From NCBI GenBank assembly GCA_963790335.1, contig CAWBOB010000006.1, positions 124,001 through 188,000 of the forward strand: a stretch of DNA of 64,000 nucleotides. Direction: 5' to 3'. This stretch comes from JAOUEA01 sp963790335 (lineage in GTDB: Bacteria; Actinomycetota; UBA4738; HRBIN12). Both the position numbers and the translations under genes were made by a program. The notes under the pieces are model-generated. The model was not told the DNA's origin. It saw only the letters and a list, made by a program, of their open reading frames with translations, and searched no databases. Position 1 is the first letter of the stretch, and each line of letters starts with the position of its first letter. This document shows positions 17,378 through 25,964 of the stretch, in pieces.

Positions 17378-17699
17378 ACACCCGCGCGTCGGACCAGCGC
17401 TCTGCCCACCGGGCGAGCTCATCCATCACCTTCGTGAGGGCACGGCCCCGCTCCGTGAGGTGGTACTCGATCAACACGGGGGTGGACGGCGTCACGTCGC
17501 GCGTGACGATGCCCTCGGCCTCGAGTTCCTTCAGCCGGTCGCTGAGCAGCGCGTCGGAGATGTGAGGGATCGCGCTCTTCATGTCGCCGAAGCGGGCGGA
17601 GCCTGTCTGCAGCGCACGGATCACCTGCGGGTTCCATCGCTTGCCGATGAGCTCGGCGGCCCGTTGGAAGTGCTCGCAGATGGGTGGTTCCTCGGTCAT
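17376..17699 (-). CDS. HxlR family transcriptional regulator
   Basis: A 107-residue winged-helix regulator with the HxlR features: Cys near the start (PPICEHFQRAAELIGKRW), recognition region SDALLSDRLKELEAEGIV, and the wing with YHLTERG. Members with this N-terminal Cys often sense electrophiles or oxidants, though that is not shown here. It is divergent from a YceI gene, and two nested inverted repeats occupy the region between them, which makes control of YceI and of itself likely. Confidence 0.85.
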   Translation of the reverse strand: MTEEPPICEHFQRAAELIGKRWNPQVIRALQTGSARFGDMKSAIPHISDALLSDRLKELEAEGIVTRDVTPSTPVLIEYHLTERGRALTKVMDELARWAERWSDARV

Positions 17700-17724
17700 G
17701 GCGCCCTCGAGTCGGATCGGATGT

Positions 17725-17770
17725 GGTCACTACTCTGGAATATAGAGTACCTTCAGAACCGTTAGTGACC
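17725..17770. promoter_or_regulatory. Nested inverted repeats, likely HxlR operator
   Basis: Inner repeat TACTCT (17731-17736) and AGAGTA (17744-17749) with a 7-base AT-rich spacer; outer repeat GGTCACTA (17725-17732) and TAGTGACC (17763-17770). Both are perfect. The region between HxlR and YceI genes is notably AT-richer than its surroundings. Confidence 0.55.
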
Positions 17771-17820
17771 CCAACGACATCGTCGCAACCGGCGACGATC
17801 GACCAGGAGGAGGGTAGCCC

Positions 17821-18387
17821 ATGTCGCAGCAGGTTCGCGAGATCGACGGCGTGTCGGTTCCGCCCGCGGGCAAGTACGAGCTCGATCAGAGCCACACCGA
17901 GGTGGGATTCGCGGCCCGCCACATGCTCACCAAGGTTCGAGGCCGGTTCACAGAGTTCAGCGGCACGATCGAGGTGGGGGAGACCCCCGAGACGTCGAGC
18001 GTCGAGGTCGAGGTCAAGACCGGCAGCGTGCAGACCAACTTCCAGCAGCGCGACGACCACCTGCGGAGCGCCGACTTCTTCGAGACCGACGCCCATCCGG
18101 TCATGACGTTCCGCTCGACGGCGATCCGTCACACGGGTGGATCGGGTTTCGAGCTCGACGGGGATCTCACGATCCGCGACGTGACCAAGCCGATCACGCT
18201 CGAGGGCGAGTTCCTTGGCTGGGGCAAGGACCCCTACGAGAACACGTTCTTCTCGGCCGAGGCGAAGACGACCGTGGAGCGTGAAGACTGGGATCTCACC
18301 TGGAACATGGCCGTCGAGACCGGCGGCTTCCTCGTGAGCAAGAAGGTCGACCTCGTCATCGACCTCGAGGCGAAGCAGGTCGGCTGA
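17821..18387 (+). CDS. YceI family protein
   Basis: A 188-residue YceI-type lipocalin-like beta barrel that binds polyisoprenoids or related lipids. The family pattern is seen in YELDQSHTEVGFAARHM, FTEFSGTIEV, the RDDHLRSADFFETDAHP segment and TIRDVTKPITLEGEF. There is no signal peptide, so a cytoplasmic form is expected, as usual in actinobacteria. GGAGGAGGG precedes the ATG. Probably controlled by the divergent HxlR regulator. Confidence 0.9.
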   Translation: MSQQVREIDGVSVPPAGKYELDQSHTEVGFAARHMLTKVRGRFTEFSGTIEVGETPETSSVEVEVKTGSVQTNFQQRDDHLRSADFFETDAHPVMTFRSTAIRHTGGSGFELDGDLTIRDVTKPITLEGEFLGWGKDPYENTFFSAEAKTTVEREDWDLTWNMAVETGGFLVSKKVDLVIDLEAKQVG

Positions 18388-18415
18388 ACCGTCGACGCAC
18401 CGAGCGCACGTCGCC

Positions 18416-18442
18416 GGAGGCCGGCCCCGAGGGCCGGCCTCC
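18416..18442. terminator. Two-way terminator hairpin
   Basis: A perfect 12-bp stem GGAGGCCGGCCC / GGGCCGGCCTCC with a three-base loop (CGA), between the convergent YceI and unknown-protein genes. No T-run on either side. Confidence 0.7.
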
Positions 18443-18443
18443 G

Positions 18444-19049
18444 TCATGCAACGGGTTGCGCGCCGCTCGCGCCCGCCTCGTACCAGCTGAGATCGAACAG
18501 CCCGTCGTACGCGACGACCGTGTCTCCGGCGACCCAGAGATCCGACATCCACCCCGAGTCGAGCGCGGTGAAACGCCACCGGACGGCGTCGAACGTGCCC
18601 GACGGCGTCGCGACCCGATCGGTCCCGAGCAGCTCGTAGCGCTGCCGGGTGCGGGATACCTCGAGGCTCACCGGCGCGAGGTACACCACGTCGATCTCGG
18701 TGGTGCCCTCGAGCCGTCTCGTCGTCACGGCGTTGGTCGCGGGCGTGAAGTAGTCGAGGTGCATGTCGCGCCCGTAGCCGATCTCGATCGCTCGACCGTC
18801 GCGGTATCCCGTGAGCAGATCGCCTCTGGGCTCCAGCAGCAGATCGTGCTCGCCGGTGTCGATGCGCAGGCGTGCGACGCGCCAGTCGGCGTCGACCACG
18901 ACGTCGATGACCTCACGGTGCGGCGCGGGGTCGGTCGTGTCGACATCGCTGAAGTAGCGCCACCCCATCGGTCCTGGTGCACAGCGGAAGCTCTCGGTGC
19001 CGACCGGTTCCCCGCGGTCGCCGAGCACCGTGTAGCGTCCCGATGGCAT
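18444..19049 (-). CDS. Conserved-looking protein of unknown function
   Basis: A 201-residue protein without signal peptide or membrane segment. Alternating hydrophobic strands with Trp and Tyr (GPMGWRYFSDV, HLDYFTPATN, RWRFTALDSGWMSDLW) suggest a beta-rich fold that could bind a lipid or sugar. No family was recognised. The ATG at 19049 has a -10 box 7 bases upstream; a longer frame upstream would run through the promoter. Confidence 0.6.
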   Translation of the reverse strand: MPSGRYTVLGDRGEPVGTESFRCAPGPMGWRYFSDVDTTDPAPHREVIDVVVDADWRVARLRIDTGEHDLLLEPRGDLLTGYRDGRAIEIGYGRDMHLDYFTPATNAVTTRRLEGTTEIDVVYLAPVSLEVSRTRQRYELLGTDRVATPSGTFDAVRWRFTALDSGWMSDLWVAGDTVVAYDGLFDLSWYEAGASGAQPVA

Positions 19050-19056
19050 GCGGCCA

Positions 19057-19062
19057 ACCGTA
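19057..19062 (-). promoter_or_regulatory. -10 box TACGGT, leaderless start
   Basis: On the minus strand TACGGT is followed by 7 bases and the ATG at 19049. Confidence 0.45.
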
Positions 19063-19094
19063 CCCGGCCCGGACCGATCCCGGCGCCACCACGG

Positions 19095-19100
19095 TAGGGT
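19095..19100 (+). promoter_or_regulatory. -10 box TAGGGT, leaderless start
   Basis: TAGGGT, then 7 bases, then ATG at 19108. The spacing favours 19108 over the in-frame ATG at 19102. Confidence 0.45.
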
Positions 19101-19107
19101 CATGGCC

Positions 19108-19605
19108 ATGAGCGACGGCAAGCCCGACGACGAGACACCCACCCCCGAGCACGAGAACGAGAAGGAACGGGTCGACCGCGAGCTCATCGAGTTCCTCAAT
19201 GAGGTGCGCGTCGTACTCCCGGGCGTCCAGGTGCTGTTCGCGTTCCTGCTGACGGTGCCCTTCACGGGCACGTTCGGGAAGATCGAAGGGGGAGCTCGGG
19301 TGGCCTACATCGTGGCGTTCTTCGCCACCGCCGCGGCCGCCGCGCTGATGATCACGCCGACGCCGATGCATCGGTTGCAGTTCCGCACCGGCGACAAGGA
19401 AGGGTTCCTGCGCCTGTCGAACCGGTTGGTCCTCGCCGGCATCGCCTGCCTCGCGATCGCGATGGTCGCGGTCGTGTGGCTCGTGGCCCAGGTGCTGTTC
19501 ACCGACGGCGGGGGCGCGACGATCATCGCCGTCCTCGCAGGCACCATCGTCGTGGCGCTGTGGTTCGTGCTGCCCCTGGTGAACCGCTTCACCGACGAGC
19601 GGTAG
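19108..19605 (+). CDS. DUF6328 family membrane protein
   Basis: A protein of about 165 residues with an acidic, hydrophilic N-terminal 25 residues and four membrane segments (about 37-55, 66-86, 103-126 and 131-155). The segments ELIEFLNEVRVVLPGVQVLF and TPTPMHRLQFR are typical of the DUF6328 group of actinobacterial membrane proteins of unknown function. It ends 6 bases before the nitrilase gene, so both are probably on one transcript. Confidence 0.75.
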   Translation: MSDGKPDDETPTPEHENEKERVDRELIEFLNEVRVVLPGVQVLFAFLLTVPFTGTFGKIEGGARVAYIVAFFATAAAAALMITPTPMHRLQFRTGDKEGFLRLSNRLVLAGIACLAIAMVAVVWLVAQVLFTDGGGATIIAVLAGTIVVALWFVLPLVNRFTDER

Positions 19606-19611
19606 CCGCCC

Positions 19612-20427
19612 GTGCGGGTCGCCGTCTGCCAGATGCGAGCCGGCGACGAGGTCGACCGCAACCTCGCGCTGGCCGAGCGCTTGATCGAGGAGGCCGCCGA
19701 GGGCGGAGCCGAGCTCGCAGCGCTCCCTGAATACCTGGACTTCATGGGACCGGCCTCGTCGCGAGGCGCCGTCGCCTCGGCGGTGCCCGGGCCCGTCACC
19801 GACCGACTGGGTGCGGCCGCGCGCTCGGGGTCGCTGTGGGTGCTCGCCGGTGGCGTCCTCGAGTCCGCAGCGAACCGCGTGCACGACACGTCGGTCCTGA
19901 TCGACCCCGGCGGCGAGGTCGTCGCCACCTACCGCAAGATCCATCTATACGACGTGGCGCTCCCCGACCAGCCGCCGATCCGTGAGTCGGACTCGATCAC
20001 GCCCGGCGACCAGCTGGTCACACACCGCGTGGGTGACGCCCGGGTCGGGCTCTCGATCTGCTACGACGTGCGCTTCCCGGAGCTCTATCGGGGGCTCGTG
20101 GCGCAAGGGGCGCAGGTGCTCTGCGTCCCTGCGCAGTTCCAGCACACGACGGGGCGGGATCACTGGCACGCGCTGCTGCGCGCCCGGGCGATCGAGAACC
20201 AGTGCTTCGTCGTGGCGCCCGCTCAGTGGGGGACGTTCGGCGCCAGCGACGAGGGCCGGCGATCCTTCGGTCATTCCCTCGTCGTCGATCCCTGGGGTCG
20301 GGTGCTCGCCGAGGCTCCCGAGGAAGGCGACGGCGCCTGGTTCGCCGACCTCGACCTCGATGCCCAACGAGCGCTCCGCCGCTCGTTCCCGGTGCTCGCT
20401 CACCGTCGGCTGGGCGGAGCCTGCTGA
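19612..20427 (+). CDS. Carbon-nitrogen hydrolase (nitrilase superfamily, Nit1/Nit2-like)
   Basis: A 271-residue amidase with the complete catalytic triad: Glu40 (ALPEYLDF), Lys109 (TYRKIHLYD) and Cys150 (SICYDVRFPE). The RKIHLYD segment is characteristic of the Nit branch, whose members hydrolyse omega-amides, including deaminated glutathione. The GTG start at 19612 follows the DUF6328 gene by 6 bases, and 4 bases separate it from the acetyltransferase gene. The substrate is inferred from family only. Confidence 0.85.
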   Translation: MRVAVCQMRAGDEVDRNLALAERLIEEAAEGGAELAALPEYLDFMGPASSRGAVASAVPGPVTDRLGAAARSGSLWVLAGGVLESAANRVHDTSVLIDPGGEVVATYRKIHLYDVALPDQPPIRESDSITPGDQLVTHRVGDARVGLSICYDVRFPELYRGLVAQGAQVLCVPAQFQHTTGRDHWHALLRARAIENQCFVVAPAQWGTFGASDEGRRSFGHSLVVDPWGRVLAEAPEEGDGAWFADLDLDAQRALRRSFPVLAHRRLGGAC

Positions 20428-20431
20428 TCGC

Positions 20432-20860
20432 ATGCGGAGAGCGATCGCCGACGGGTACGAGCTCGATGACGACCGGTCGCGGGTCGACATCGACGTCGCT
20501 CACCGATACCTGACCGAGGCGTATTGGGCCGAGGGTCGCACACGGGCGACGGTCGAGAGCCTCGTGCGTGACGCCGCCCGGGTCGTGGGCGTCTACGAGG
20601 CGCAGGCGATGGTGGGGTTCTGCCGCGTCGAGAGCGACGAGGTCACGTTCGCCTTCCTGCTGGACGTGTTCGTCGTGCCCGAGCATCGAGGACGGGGTCT
20701 CGGTGTCGAGCTTGTGCGCGAAGCCGTCGAGCTCGGCCCTCACGCCGATCTGCCGTGGTACCTGGGAACCCGCGATGCTCACGGGCTGTACGAGCGGTTC
20801 GGGTTCGGTCCACCCGATTCGGAGCGACAGATGAAGCGGCCCGGCGCGAGGCGTGCCTGA
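20432..20860 (+). CDS. GNAT family N-acetyltransferase
   Basis: A 142-residue GNAT protein. The acetyl-CoA motif A is VFVVPEHRGRGLGVELVREA and motif B contains YLGTRDAHGLYERFGF. The substrate is unknown. It is the last gene of a probable DUF6328-nitrilase-GNAT operon. It resembles the small YdfB/sortase-like GNAT proteins that begin YELDDDRSRVDIDVAHRYL. Confidence 0.85.
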   Translation: MRRAIADGYELDDDRSRVDIDVAHRYLTEAYWAEGRTRATVESLVRDAARVVGVYEAQAMVGFCRVESDEVTFAFLLDVFVVPEHRGRGLGVELVREAVELGPHADLPWYLGTRDAHGLYERFGFGPPDSERQMKRPGARRA

Positions 20861-20905
20861 CCACCGCGAGCACGCTCGGGCGATCGTCGTGCGACGCGCG
20901 TGGTG

Positions 20906-22076
20906 CTACGGCAGGCCGGCGATGCCCACGTACTCGAAGTGCATGCCGTCGGGCACCGTCCAGCGTCCGCCCCACGTGAAGCCGTGCCTGGCCATGACGC
21001 GCACCAGCACCGCCGGTTGACGTGGAGGGCGTCCGTACGGATTCGTCAGGGAGTTGATGTCGACGGCGGCGCCCCAGGTGTGGTGTGAGATGGCGTTGGA
21101 GGGTCGCCGCATCACCATGCGCGCGTTGTAGCAGCCGGCGAAGTTGCGCACGGCATCGCCCCGGCCCATCGCCCGGAGCTCCCGCATCGCGGCGATCAGG
21201 GCGGGGAAGACGCGTTCGTGACACGTGAACCTGCCGAGCAACGGCACGCTACGGGTCGTGAGCGACCGCCGTGCGAACGAGGCTTCCATGCGCAGATAGC
21301 CCGGCCGGTTCGGATCGGGATCGGCACGGAACTCCCCGAAGCCTCGCTTCATGAGCACCGGCGGCCAGACGGCGTCGCCCTGGCGGCGGAACTCGGCGTG
21401 ACCGGGCCTGCGCACGCGCGGCGGATAGCCTGCACCCAGCAGGGGAGCGACGCGGCGGGCCAGCTCAGCCTCGGTGCGGTTGCCCCTTCATCTGCAGCAG
21501 GGCGAACCGGTCGTGGCGAACCCCGAGCGCTCGGCCCTCGTCGACCGTGACCATGACCTCGCTCCATGCCACCACCTCGTCGGGCACGATCGCACCGATC
21601 ACGATGCGGCCGCCGGGCACGACGATGCGGTCACCGACATGCAGTCGGCGGAGCGATGCGCTCGATGCGCCGAGCACCCCGCGCCCGCGTCGCAGGGCGG
21701 CGAGCACCTCACGCTCGTGCGACGCCGGCAGGAACGCTGCCCAGTCGTGGATCCGCACCGCCATGACCTCGATCGGGTACCGATGTCTGCCCGCGGCCCG
21801 ATCGACGACCGTGCCGTCCGCGCGGGTCGAGCGCCGCATCCAGAGCGTGTCGCCGGCCACCACCGCCACCGCGTCGGTGCCGCGGAGGGCGTCGAGCCGC
21901 GGAGCGAGGCCGCCCGGCAGACCGCCGGTGCGCCACATCAGGTAGGCCGGAGGCATCCACGTGCGCGCGGCGTCGGCGCTCCGCGCCTGGACGTGCGGTG
22001 CGAGGAGCACGCAGGTGAGCGCCCAGCCGGCGATCGTCGACACCGTGCGCCGTGTCAGGGAGGGCGGAGCGAACAT
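20906..22076 (-). CDS. Exported M15-type peptidase with N-terminal accessory region, frame break
   Basis: A protein of about 390 residues with an N-terminal hydrophobic segment (about residues 7-27) serving as signal or anchor. The first part has strands such as MRRSTRADGTVVDR and GDRIVVPGGRIVIG and is not recognised. The C-terminal part is a D-alanyl-D-alanine carboxypeptidase-like M15 domain: NAISHHTWGAAVDIN holds the H-x6-D zinc ligands and HFEY the last His. The frame changes at about 21483, where removing one C of CCCC restores QMKGNRTEAELARRVAPLL. Such enzymes trim peptidoglycan peptides. A -10 box TACGCT lies 8 bases upstream of the ATG. Confidence 0.75.
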
Positions 22077-22159
22077 CCATGCCGAGCGTACCCGAGAGAG
22101 GAATGGCCAGGCCTGAGGGTAGCCGCCGCTGGCCGGGCAGCGCCGCTCTCCGCTCGCCT

Positions 22160-22741
22160 CTAGTCCACGGTAGACGAGTCGCCGAGGTCGGCCGGCACGT
22201 CGATGTCGACAGGCGCCGGGCGCGCGATCGCGACCTCCTCGACCCACTCGGGATGGCTCGCGATCAGCACCCGGGCGCCGACATCGCCGTGCAGATGGCC
22301 GGCCTCGGCATAGATCTCGCGGCTGAGCAGGGCCGGCCCGGGTGCGTCATCGAACCGCAGCCGAACGATCTGGCTCCGGGTCGAGCGGAAGCGCTGCACG
22401 AGAGCTCGGACGTCGTCGGCGGTGATACCCGGTTGATCGGCCATGAGCACGACGCTGGCCTCGCTGTCGCCGGCGACCTCATGGAACGCGGCAGCGAGCG
22501 ACGTCGACTGTCCGTTGCGGTAGGCGTCGTTGCGCACGAACCGCCCCGATGCGGGAAGTCGCAGCGTAGACTCGACGGCGTCAGCGTCGTGACCCGTGAC
22601 GACCAGGATCTCGTCGGCTCCGGCCTCGGCGAGCGTGTCGATCGCATGCTGGGCAAGTGCCTTGCCCTGGCGCATCGCGATCTGCTTGGTGGCTCCGAAG
22701 CGGCGCGCCTCGCCGGCCGCGAGCACGACTCCGGTGATCAC
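22160..22741 (-). CDS. MocA-like molybdenum cofactor cytidylyltransferase/NTP transferase
   Basis: A 193-residue nucleotidyltransferase of the MobA/MocA group. The NTP-binding signature is VVLAAGEARRFGATKQ, and the metal-binding region is VLMADQPGI. MocA makes the cytosine dinucleotide form of molybdopterin used by xanthine dehydrogenase and CO dehydrogenase family enzymes. It is 10 bases behind coxG and close to the XdhC and CoxSLM genes, which supports that role over MobA. Confidence 0.8.
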   Translation of the reverse strand: MITGVVLAAGEARRFGATKQIAMRQGKALAQHAIDTLAEAGADEILVVTGHDADAVESTLRLPASGRFVRNDAYRNGQSTSLAAAFHEVAGDSEASVVLMADQPGITADDVRALVQRFRSTRSQIVRLRFDDAPGPALLSREIYAEAGHLHGDVGARVLIASHPEWVEEVAIARPAPVDIDVPADLGDSSTVD

Positions 22742-22751
22742 GCCCGCATGG

Positions 22752-23414
22752 TCACGCTGGCGGCGTGCCGCCCCCGAACAGCCGTCGGAAGAAGGCCTTG
22801 ACGATCGACCAGATGGCCGAGATGCCGAGCCCGATGCCGCCGACGGGCTTCGCCGCGGTGGGTGCGGCCGCCGGTGTCGGCGCGGGCGCGTGCGAGGGCG
22901 GAACCGGCTCGGCCGCCGCTGTCGAGGAGCCGGGCGCGGCCTCGGCTGCTCGGGCCGTCGGCGGCTCGGTGTTGATGGTCGATTCCAGGCAGTCGGCGAA
23001 CTGCTGCGTGAGCTTCTTCGAGATCTCCGGCATCAGTCCGCGTGAGAGCTGGGCGGCAGCGCCGGTGAGGGTGATGTCGGCCGTCATCTTGACGGTGGTG
23101 CGACCGTCGCCCGCGGGCTCGAGCCAGGAGGTCACGGCGGCGTTCGCCGCGCCTTTCCCCTTCGCCTCCATGCCCTTGGCCCGCAGCACCGCGCGGTGCG
23201 CCTCATCGTCGCGTTCGGTCATCTCGACCGTGCCGGCGAAGGCGAGCGCGACGGGACCGAACTTCATGTTCACCTTGCCCTTCCACGTGTGATCATCGAC
23301 GGTCTCGGTGAGCTCGGCGCCGGGCATGCAGGGCGCGATCCGCTCGACGTCGAGCAGGTACGCCCAGAGCTCGCCGATCGGCGTGGAGACGGTGAACTCG
23401 TTCTCGATCAGCAT
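22752..23414 (-). CDS. coxG: CoxG-type SRPBCC membrane-recruiting protein
   Basis: A 220-residue protein with an N-terminal SRPBCC/CoxG domain (about residues 1-145: FTVSTPIGELWAYLLDVERI, CMPGAEL, KGKVNMKFGPVALAF), a 45-residue Ala/Pro linker and a C-terminal hydrophobic helix (about 192-212). CoxG proteins anchor CO-dehydrogenase-type enzymes to the membrane through such a helix. The start at 23414 has a -10 box TAGGCT 6 bases upstream. It forms an operon with the MocA-like gene. Confidence 0.85.
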   Translation of the reverse strand: MLIENEFTVSTPIGELWAYLLDVERIAPCMPGAELTETVDDHTWKGKVNMKFGPVALAFAGTVEMTERDDEAHRAVLRAKGMEAKGKGAANAAVTSWLEPAGDGRTTVKMTADITLTGAAAQLSRGLMPEISKKLTQQFADCLESTINTEPPTARAAEAAPGSSTAAAEPVPPSHAPAPTPAAAPTAAKPVGGIGLGISAIWSIVKAFFRRLFGGGTPPA

Positions 23415-23420
23415 CTCGCG

Positions 23421-23426
23421 AGCCTA
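23421..23426 (-). promoter_or_regulatory. -10 box TAGGCT, leaderless coxG start
   Basis: TAGGCT on the minus strand, then 6 bases, then the ATG at 23414. Confidence 0.45.
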
Positions 23427-23560
23427 CCCTCGCCGTGCGGTGCGTGTGAGCCACCAACACACCGTGCAGCCGGTCGGGCAACTCAGGTTATTGCGCGGGG
23501 AGAACAATCGAGATCAGACCCGCCTTCGTGGCAGCGAGCGAGTGGTGCGCCTCGGCGACG

Positions 23561-24694
23561 TTAGCGAGCCTCGGTTCCCGGAGCTGGGCGGTCGTGGATC
23601 GGACCGGGGCGCTCCTTGAGGAAGCCGCCCGACCGCTCGTGCTTGGCGGCGACGATCTCGGCGACGATGGCCTGCGCGATCTCCTCGGGGCCCTCGGCGC
23701 CGAGATCGAGGCCGGCCGGGCCGTGGATGCGCTCGCGATCGGAGTCGGTGATCTGGACGCCTTCGTCTGCGAGCTCCATCAGCAGCCGATGCGTGCGCGC
23801 CGACGGGCCAAGCATGCCGATGTAGCCCGCCTCGGAATCGAGCAGTGACCGCAGGTACTCCTTGTCGCGCAAGAAGTTGTGTGTCATCACGACCACGTGC
23901 GTTCGCCGGTCGATGCCGGCGGTCTTCCCCACGTGCTCGGGGCTCTCGACGTGCACGAAGCCCGCCGCCTCGGGGAAGCGTTCCTCGGTGAGGAAGCCCG
24001 GCCGATCGTCGACCACGACGGGGTTCCAGCCGATGCCCCGCGCGGCTCGCACGAGCGGAATCGCGTCGTGGCCGGCACCGCACACGAGCAGGCGCAACGG
24101 CGGCTCGAGCACCTCCACGAACGCACGAACGCCGTGCGTGAGCGTGCGGACCTCCGATCGTTCGGCCCCGAGCAGCTCCCGCGCTGAGGCGATCGCTTCG
24201 GCATCGACGGCCTCGAGGCCGAGCGAGCCTTCCGGGTCGCCGGCCGGTCGCACCACGATGCGGGAACCGGGCAACACCACCTCGTCATCGCTCTCGAGCA
24301 CCGTGACGACGCAGATCGGTTGCTCTTCCTCGAGCGCAGACCGGAGGGCGTGCGCGACATCGGCCGCCTGGTCGGCAGGTTCGATGAACACTTCGATCGC
24401 CCCGTTGCACCCGAGACCGAGTCCCCAGACCGCGTCGTCGTCGGCGGTGAGGTCCCATCCGGCAAGACGTGCGGCTCCCTCGTTCATCACGACCCTGGCC
24501 ATGTCGGCGACGTCACCCTCGAGGCAGCCGCCGCTGATGTTGCCGATGGGTGCGCCTTCCTCGGGCACGAGCAGGCGCGCGCCAGGGCGGCGGTAGGTCG
24601 AACCGCGCACCGCGACGATCGTCGCCAGCGCCATGCGCTGACCCTTTGCCGACATCGACTCGATCGCCTGCAGCACGTCGGTGATCTCGCTCAC
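23561..24694 (-). CDS. XdhC/CoxF family molybdenum hydroxylase maturation factor
   Basis: A 377-residue protein with the XdhC_CoxI N-terminal domain (TIVAVRGSTYRRPGARLLV, NISGGCLEGDV) and a C-terminal Rossmann domain (LLVCGAGHDAIPLVRAARG, and HNFLRDKEYL). XdhC binds and inserts the sulfurated molybdenum cofactor into xanthine dehydrogenase-type enzymes. The position between coxG and coxS supports this role. GTG start at 24694. Confidence 0.85.
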   Translation of the reverse strand: MSEITDVLQAIESMSAKGQRMALATIVAVRGSTYRRPGARLLVPEEGAPIGNISGGCLEGDVADMARVVMNEGAARLAGWDLTADDDAVWGLGLGCNGAIEVFIEPADQAADVAHALRSALEEEQPICVVTVLESDDEVVLPGSRIVVRPAGDPEGSLGLEAVDAEAIASARELLGAERSEVRTLTHGVRAFVEVLEPPLRLLVCGAGHDAIPLVRAARGIGWNPVVVDDRPGFLTEERFPEAAGFVHVESPEHVGKTAGIDRRTHVVVMTHNFLRDKEYLRSLLDSEAGYIGMLGPSARTHRLLMELADEGVQITDSDRERIHGPAGLDLGAEGPEEIAQAIVAEIVAAKHERSGGFLKERPGPIHDRPAPGTEAR

Positions 24695-24784
24695 CCGTCG
24701 ATGGTCGCACAGCCGCGGGCATGCGGCGACCGGGTGGGCGTACGGCTACACCTCGGCCGCGGGCCGGTCGATACGCATGTCGGG

Positions 24785-25360
24785 ATGGACCAGAGTTTCG
24801 GCTTCCGTGCGGCACGCGTGCCGCTGCATCGCCGCGTGAGCCCGCGGGCGATCGTGCTCGTCGTGGTCGGACTCGCGCTCGTCGCCGCGCTCTGCGCGTT
24901 CTCGCGATGGGTGATCGTGAGCGAGCGGCGCAGCATCGACGCGGCGTCGAGGCCCGTCGACGCCGGTGCCATCGTCGGCACGATGTCCGGCGTGGACACG
25001 GAACCCGCGACGGCAGCCGGCGCATCGGGGCGTGTGTCGATCGACTCCACGGCCCGGGCCGACATCCGTACGGCGTTCGCCATCGCCCGCCGCGCTGCGT
25101 CGGGTCCCGCGACCTTCCTCGACGCAGGACCGGGGGAGCTCGCCGCCACGGGTTCGCCGATGATCTTCGTCGACGGACCGTCGCGGGCGCCGGGGGTGGT
25201 GAGCGTGGCGTCGACCACCGACACGTGGGGCGCCGCTGTCATGGGACCGTCGGGCACGTGCTACCTGCTGCGGCATGCCCCCGGCAACGGCCTCACGTAC
25301 GGGACCGGCGGCACGTGCACCGGCTCCGAAGCCTTGACCGTCACCGACCGGAGCTGGTGA
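24785..25360 (+). CDS. Pilin-like single-pass membrane protein (paralog A)
   Basis: A 191-residue protein with one membrane segment (about residues 20-40) after a short basic N-terminus, a middle region, and a small C-terminal domain with two Cys: WGAAVMGPSGTCYLLR and YGTGGTCTG, ending DRSW. This arrangement resembles actinobacterial prepilin-like proteins. It matches the protein at 33116-33622, which has the same layout, the same two Cys and the same closing D-x-W. No prepilin peptidase is in the window, so export and assembly are not established. Confidence 0.6.
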   Translation: MDQSFGFRAARVPLHRRVSPRAIVLVVVGLALVAALCAFSRWVIVSERRSIDAASRPVDAGAIVGTMSGVDTEPATAAGASGRVSIDSTARADIRTAFAIARRAASGPATFLDAGPGELAATGSPMIFVDGPSRAPGVVSVASTTDTWGAAVMGPSGTCYLLRHAPGNGLTYGTGGTCTGSEALTVTDRSW

Positions 25361-25417
25361 CGGCACGAGGGCGGACCGAGGCGTAACCTCCGGTTCGCGC
25401 GTTCTCAGCGCTTCCCC

Positions 25418-25423
25418 TACACT
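25418..25423 (+). promoter_or_regulatory. Candidate -10 box of the coxSLM operon
   Basis: TACACT, about 55 bases upstream of the coxS start. No convincing -35 partner. Confidence 0.3.
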
Positions 25424-25478
25424 CCGGCCCTATCGAGCGTCGCCCTGCATGCGCCGGCGTCGGGAGGGGGATCCGTCC

Positions 25479-25955
25479 GTGACGAACGTGACCGTGACCG
25501 TGAACGGGCAATCGCGACAGGCCGATGTCGAGCCTCGCACGCTGCTCGTGTACTTCCTGAGGGAACACCTCGGGCTCACCGGAACGAACGTCGGCTGCGA
25601 CACCTCCACGTGCGGATCCTGCACCGTGCTCCTCGACGGCGAGTCGGTGAAGGCGTGCACACTGCTGGCCGCACAGGCCGATGGCCGCGAGGTCGCCACG
25701 ATCGAGGCGATGGCCGACGGTGACGAGCTGCATCCGATCCAGAGCGCCTTCCATCGCAACCACGGCCTGCAATGCGGCTACTGCACACCGGGCATGGTGA
25801 TGGCCGCGGCGAGCTTCCTGAAGGAGAACCCCTCACCCACCGAGGAGGAGGTCCGGGAATCGATCGAGGGCAACCTCTGCAGGTGCACGGGCTACCAGAA
25901 CATCGTGAAGTCGATCCTCGACGCCGCCGGCTCCATGAGCGGCGCGAACGCCTAG
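25479..25955 (+). CDS. coxS: Molybdenum hydroxylase iron-sulfur subunit (CoxS-like)
   Basis: A 158-residue protein with two [2Fe-2S] clusters: the ferredoxin-type Cys set in GCDTSTCGSCTV with a later Cys, and the C-terminal helical cluster from GLQCGYCTPGM and GNLCRCTGYQNI. It carries electrons from the molybdenum site to FAD. The GTG at 25479 is chosen over the ATG at 25449 because GGGAGGGGG lies about 9 bases upstream of it. First gene of coxS-coxL-coxM. Confidence 0.9.
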   Translation: MTNVTVTVNGQSRQADVEPRTLLVYFLREHLGLTGTNVGCDTSTCGSCTVLLDGESVKACTLLAAQADGREVATIEAMADGDELHPIQSAFHRNHGLQCGYCTPGMVMAAASFLKENPSPTEEEVRESIEGNLCRCTGYQNIVKSILDAAGSMSGANA

Positions 25956-25964
25956 GAGGCCGGC

